From an uncultured Phascolarctobacterium sp. (GTDB lineage: Bacteria; Bacillota; Negativicutes; Acidaminococcales; Acidaminococcaceae), in assembly GCA_900544885.1 (NCBI GenBank), contig UQWU01000037.1:1-17569 (forward strand): DNA of 17,569 bases, in the 5' to 3' direction. The notes beneath the pieces are model-generated. The model did no database searches, was not told the DNA's origin, and was given only the letters and a program-made list of their open reading frames with translations. Of the stretch, positions 14,704 through 17,569 are shown one piece after another. Made by a program: the position numbers and the translations under genes. The number at the start of each line of letters is the position of its first letter. The first letter of the stretch is position 1.

Positions 14704-15135
14704 ATGAACAAGATTATTTTATTAGGCAGACTGACTAAAGATCCGGAAGTGCGCTACACTAGTACCGGTAAAGTTGTTTGTCAGTTCACTTTAGCAGTGG
14801 ACAGACCTTTTGCCAATCAAGAAGGCCAAAGAGAAGCTGACTTTATCCCTGTAGTTATTTGGGGTAAACAAGCGGAAACATGCGGGAACAGTCTCAGCAA
14901 AGGTCAGCGCGCGCTTGTAGAAGGCCGCCTGCAGATCCGCAGCTATGATGGTAAAGACGGCGTAAAACGCTGGATAACCGAGGTTATTGCTGATCGCTTC
15001 GAGTTCATCGAACGTAAAGGTGATTTCCAAGGCAGCCATAATAGTGCACCGGCACATTCTAATGCACCTGCACAAAAAGGTGGCATGGAATCTTTCGGTA
15101 ATGCGGTTCCCTTTGATGAAGAAATCCCATTCTAA
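14704..15135 (+). CDS. ssb: Single-stranded DNA-binding protein
   Basis: A 143-residue SSB. The OB-fold (about residues 1-105) opens with MNKIILLGRLTKDPEVRYT and has IPVVIWGKQAE and LVEGRLQIRSY. A short Ala/Gly/His-rich flexible linker follows (about 110-130). The acidic tip DEEIPF at the extreme C terminus is the known docking site for replication and repair partners. The protein covers single-stranded DNA during replication, recombination and repair. It starts three bases after the rpsF stop; its SD (AAAGGTG) lies inside the end of rpsF. The linker is short compared with the 170-residue forms in other Bacillota. Confidence 0.96.
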   Translation: MNKIILLGRLTKDPEVRYTSTGKVVCQFTLAVDRPFANQEGQREADFIPVVIWGKQAETCGNSLSKGQRALVEGRLQIRSYDGKDGVKRWITEVIADRFEFIERKGDFQGSHNSAPAHSNAPAQKGGMESFGNAVPFDEEIPF

Positions 15136-15153
15136 AAAAAGGGAGGTTATGTA

Positions 15154-15384
15154 ATGAAACGTGAAAGAGGCAGAAGACCCAGAAGAAAAGTTTGCAGCTT
15201 CTGTGTTGATAAAGTTGAAGAAATCGATTATAAGGATGTAGCAAAACTGCGCCGTTATGTTACTGAACGCGGTAAAATTTTACCTCGTCGTATCTCCGGC
15301 ACCTGTGCTAAACATCAACGTCAACTGACTGTAGCAATCAAACGCGCTCGTTGCGTTGCTTTGTTGCCGTTCACCTGCGAATAA
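15154..15384 (+). CDS. rpsR: 30S ribosomal protein S18, zinc-ligand form
   Basis: A 76-residue S18, partner of S6 in the 30S platform. The basic N terminus (MKRERGRRPRRKV) is followed by a conserved core with YKDVAKLRRYVTERGKILPRRI. It carries Cys14 and Cys17 (CSFC) and Cys51 and His54 (CAKH), which can form a Cys3His zinc site, so it belongs to the zinc-binding rather than the cysteine-free form of S18. The start has a good GGGAGG SD, 18 bases after ssb. It ends the operon ahead of a clear terminator. Some bacteria encode a second, cysteine-free S18 for zinc shortage; none is present here. Confidence 0.96.
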   Translation: MKRERGRRPRRKVCSFCVDKVEEIDYKDVAKLRRYVTERGKILPRRISGTCAKHQRQLTVAIKRARCVALLPFTCE

Positions 15385-15411
15385 TTCGCAAGACGGTTAA
15401 GACGAAAACTG

Positions 15412-15447
15412 AACCCCGTAACTATGGTTGCGGGGTTTTTGTTTTTC
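15412..15447 (+). terminator. Rho-independent terminator after rpsR
   Basis: An 11-bp stem, AACCCCGTAAC (15412-15422) with GTTGCGGGGTT (15427-15437), contains one G-T pair and loop TATG. It is followed by TTTTTGTTTTT-type sequence. Confidence 0.9.
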
Positions 15448-15480
15448 ACAAATAATTCTTGAGCAAGGAGAGCTTTGCTT

Positions 15481-15510
15481 TTGCCTAAATATTATTGAAC
15501 GTGGTATAAT
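15481..15510 (+). promoter_or_regulatory. Extended -10 promoter of the secreted-protein gene
   Basis: A perfect TATAAT (15505-15510) is preceded by TGG, an extended -10 element, with a weak -35 TTGCCT at 15481-15486 (18-bp spacing). It lies 33 bases before the start codon and probably also serves ychF. Confidence 0.75.
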
Positions 15511-15543
15511 AAGCGTATATATTGTACACATGAGGTGATGGAT

Positions 15544-16248
15544 ATGAAAAAATCCGTATTATTACTGATATTAACTTTCGTTTTTACCATGCTTTGTGCG
15601 ACAACTTCTCTGGCTTATCAGCCTGGTCAACGCACTTTCCAATTATTGGGACAAACATTGAACAGCGATAAACATCCTGTGCATTTAGTTGTTACCCAGA
15701 CTATTGATATGAGTGAGGTTTTAACTCCTGAAGTTTATGCTAAGCTGCCTGAAGCACAGAAAAAACGCATTAACCGTACCGAATATAATGAAGCTCATGG
15801 CATTAATGCGGAACGCATTACTACCTGTGATGGCGAGGGTAAGGTACTGAAGGATAATGTTAGCTTTGTAAAAGGCGGTTATTGGTACAGCATTGACTAT
15901 GTAAACAAAACCTACGACCGTCTGCCGGAGCTGCCTGGTATGAGCGTGGCTTTTGCAGAGACTTTAGTAAGCTGGTTCGGCAATCGTCCTGAAGCAGGCA
16001 ATGACATCAATACAGGCTATGATTATGATAAAGTTACGAAAGGCGACAATGAATTATTCTTTTACTTCGAAAAAGGCGGCGAAACCTGGAAGGGTTATGA
16101 AACTAGTTATCTGCCGCGTTTTGATGTTGTAGAAGTTTCTGCAGAAGTAGATGAAGCAAAAGCATTTGCTCTGCCTCCAGCAGATTTCAAACAAGTTCCC
16201 GACACAGCTATGCGTAATTTTGCTAATAAGTTGATGGCCAAAAGATAA
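15544..16248 (+). CDS. Secreted/periplasmic protein of unknown function
   Basis: A 234-residue protein that I do not recognise. It begins with a clear Sec signal peptide: two lysines, a hydrophobic stretch LLLILTFVFTMLCATTS, and a likely cleavage after SLA (about residue 24). No cysteine is placed for a lipobox at the cut, so it is probably soluble. The mature part is mixed alpha/beta and rich in Asp, Glu, Tyr and Lys, with GGYWYSIDYVNKTYDRLP in the middle and FALPPADFKQVPD near the end. This pattern loosely recalls LolA-like or DUF4412-type periplasmic proteins that bind hydrophobic ligands, but that is a guess. The ATG at 15544 has GAGGTG six bases upstream; the GTG at 15535 lies within that SD. 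ychF starts 19 bases downstream with no terminator between, so they are probably co-transcribed. No functional link is evident. Confidence 0.75.
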   Translation: MKKSVLLLILTFVFTMLCATTSLAYQPGQRTFQLLGQTLNSDKHPVHLVVTQTIDMSEVLTPEVYAKLPEAQKKRINRTEYNEAHGINAERITTCDGEGKVLKDNVSFVKGGYWYSIDYVNKTYDRLPELPGMSVAFAETLVSWFGNRPEAGNDINTGYDYDKVTKGDNELFFYFEKGGETWKGYETSYLPRFDVVEVSAEVDEAKAFALPPADFKQVPDTAMRNFANKLMAKR

Positions 16249-16267
16249 ATATTGAGGAGAGATAATT

Positions 16268-17374
16268 GTGAGTACAAATTTAGAAGTTGGTATTGTAGGT
16301 TTACCTAATGTTGGTAAAAGCACCTTGTTTAATGCTATTACCAAAGCAGGTGCAGAAGCGGCAAACTATCCCTTCTGTACTATTGAACCGAATGTTGGCG
16401 TAGTTGATGTTCCTGATAAACGTCTGGACGTCCTGAGCGAAATGTTTCACTCCAAAAAGGTAGTACCTGCTGCTATGCGTTTCGTTGATATTGCAGGCTT
16501 GGTAAAGGGCGCCTCTAAAGGTGAAGGCTTGGGCAATAAATTCTTATCCCATATCCGTGAAGTTGATGCTGTAGCTCAAGTTGTACGTTGCTTCGAAGAT
16601 GGTAATATTACCCACGTAGAAGGCAGCATTGATCCTTTGCGTGATATTGAAATCATCAATACTGAATTATGTTTAGCTGATATGGAAACTGTAGAAAAAC
16701 GCCAAGAGCGTTTAGTGAAATTGGCTAAGACAGGTGATAAAAAAGTTAAACTGGAACAAGCTGTTATGGAAAAAGTAATGGCAGGTTTAACCGAAGCTGT
16801 TCCTGCACGTCGTTTAGGCTTAAATGAAGAAGAACAAGAATTTTTAGGCGAGCTGCATCTTTTGACTATGAAGCCGGTATTATATGTAACTAACGTTGCT
16901 GAAAGCGAAGTAGCAGATCCTTCTGGTAATAAACATGTACAAGCAGTTGAAAAATATGCTGCTGAAGAAGGTGCAGAAGTTATTGTTGTTTCTGCTAAAA
17001 TGGAAAGTGAAATTGCTGAGCTGCCTGATGACGAAGCTGCAGAATTTTTGGCAATGGCAGGTCTGGAAGAAACTGGTCTGGATCGTTTGATTAAAGCAGG
17101 TTTTAAATTGTTAGGCTTGATGACTTTCTTAACTGCCGGTGAAATTGAATCCCGTGCATGGACTATTAAGCAAAATACCAAAGCTCCTCAAGCTGCCGGT
17201 AAAATCCATACCGACTTTGAACGTGGCTTTATCCGTGCTGAAATCGTTTCTTATGACGATCTTGTTGCTTGCGGTAGTAAAGCTGCTGCTCGTGAAAAAG
17301 GTTTAGTACGTCTTGAAGGTAAAGATTACGTTATGCAAGACGGTGACGTAGTAGAATTCAGATTCAACGTATAA
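16268..17374 (+). CDS. ychF: Ribosome-associated ATPase YchF (Obg-family)
   Basis: A 368-residue YchF/Ola1 P-loop protein of the Obg-related class, which binds and hydrolyses ATP and associates with the ribosome. The P-loop GLPNVGKST is at 11-19 and the switch II motif is in DIAGLVKGASKGEGLGNKFL. In place of the usual NKxD is NVAE (Asn209, Glu212), the change that gives ATP preference over GTP. A coiled-coil/helical insert (about 125-195) carries KRQERLVKLAKTGDKK. The C-terminal TGS domain (about 280-365) ends in DGDVVEFRFNV, as in nearly all homologues. Length matches the family (about 363-366). It starts with GTG at 16268 behind TTGAGGAGAG. In B. subtilis ychF (yyaF) lies directly beside rpsF-ssb-rpsR near oriC; here it is close but separated by the secreted-protein gene. 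Confidence 0.96.
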   Translation: MSTNLEVGIVGLPNVGKSTLFNAITKAGAEAANYPFCTIEPNVGVVDVPDKRLDVLSEMFHSKKVVPAAMRFVDIAGLVKGASKGEGLGNKFLSHIREVDAVAQVVRCFEDGNITHVEGSIDPLRDIEIINTELCLADMETVEKRQERLVKLAKTGDKKVKLEQAVMEKVMAGLTEAVPARRLGLNEEEQEFLGELHLLTMKPVLYVTNVAESEVADPSGNKHVQAVEKYAAEEGAEVIVVSAKMESEIAELPDDEAAEFLAMAGLEETGLDRLIKAGFKLLGLMTFLTAGEIESRAWTIKQNTKAPQAAGKIHTDFERGFIRAEIVSYDDLVACGSKAAAREKGLVRLEGKDYVMQDGDVVEFRFNV

Positions 17375-17383
17375 TATTTTTAC

Positions 17384-17428
17384 AAAAGCTGTACAAAACG
17401 GCATTAGCTGTTTTGTACAGCTTTTTTT
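17384..17428 (+). terminator. Strong Rho-independent terminator after ychF
   Basis: A 19-bp stem (17384-17402 with 17407-17425, one G-T pair, four-base loop ATTA) ends in seven T's (17422-17428). The A-rich left side would also let it work from the minus strand. Confidence 0.92.
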
Positions 17429-17569
17429 GTAACAAGCATAACATTTTCCTTATGGGGGGGACTGTTGTTTAAAAAATCTTGCTATGAAGTGGTAAACTTA
17501 TTTTAGACACAGAGGGGGTATTTTTTGTACAGATAATATATAATGGAATACACCAATATATATATCACT
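17429..17569. other. Intergenic end of window, no supported gene
   Basis: I see no gene in these 141 bases. There is a run of seven G's at 17454-17460, another of five at 17514-17518, and a TATAAT at 17539-17544 without a convincing -35. An ATG at 17542 stays open to the window edge but has no SD at a usable distance. It is probably the upstream region of a gene beyond the window. Confidence 0.5.

Noticed and set aside
16576..17181. 201-residue open frame on the minus strand inside ychF
   Set aside because: It is fully antisense to the strongly conserved ychF, is Ser/Lys-rich low-complexity in composition, and has no SD or recognisable domain.

Overview
The window reads as a chromosomal segment of an AT-rich, low-GC bacterium of the Bacillota. 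The clues are a T-box leader on a branched-chain amino-acid operon, a complete DeoR-type regulator / 1-phosphofructokinase / fructose EIIABC / HPr / EI cluster, the rpsF-ssb-rpsR block beside ychF, and SD-driven starts throughout. A secreted protein whose mature end loosely recalls periplasmic carriers, and the general gene style, make a Negativicutes member (a diderm lineage of the phylum) my best guess, but nothing here proves the lineage.

Layout. Bases 1-90 hold the tail of an upstream unit and its terminator. 137-2232 carries two membrane transporters in tandem (MFS of the fosmidomycin-resistance type, then RarD-like EamA), closed by a terminator. 2271-2934 is a 660-base gene-free, very AT-rich stretch with several inverted repeats and a tight cluster of DnaA-box-like 9-mers (2606-2753). 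It is the most unusual non-coding part of the window and could be a replication origin or a DnaA-binding control locus. 2950-4323 is a single-gene unit for a divergent tagaturonate-epimerase-like protein. 4515-7966 is the isoleucine-responsive ilv operon: promoter, T-box with an ATC (Ile) specifier, a very short ACT-domain subunit, the acetolactate synthase large subunit, ketol-acid reductoisomerase and a terminator. 7976-8581 is a Cys-rich DUF1847 protein on the minus strand. 8728-14282 is the fructose PTS unit fruR-fruK-fruA-ptsH-ptsI. 14311-15447 is the rpsF-ssb-rpsR operon with its own promoter and terminator. 15481-17428 holds an unrecognised secreted protein and the ATPase gene ychF, followed by a strong terminator and 141 bases with no supported gene.

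How the genes work together. IlvB with its small subunit makes acetolactate, and IlvC converts it to the dihydroxy acid; the T-box reads uncharged tRNA-Ile. In the fructose unit, EI takes phosphate from PEP, passes it to HPr His15 and then to FruA His67 and Cys172. Fructose enters as fructose-1-phosphate, FruK makes fructose-1,6-bisphosphate, and FruR presumably senses the sugar phosphate. The HPr encoded here has Arg where the regulatory Ser46 is expected, so it looks disconnected from HPr-kinase/CcpA control.

The best candidates for a second look are the DnaA-box cluster far from any dnaA, the Ser46-less HPr, the tagaturonate-epimerase homologue with an altered active-site stretch and no hexuronate genes nearby, and the rpsF leader whose hairpin loop can pair with the Shine-Dalgarno. 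I found no tRNA or rRNA gene, CRISPR array, insertion sequence or prophage gene.
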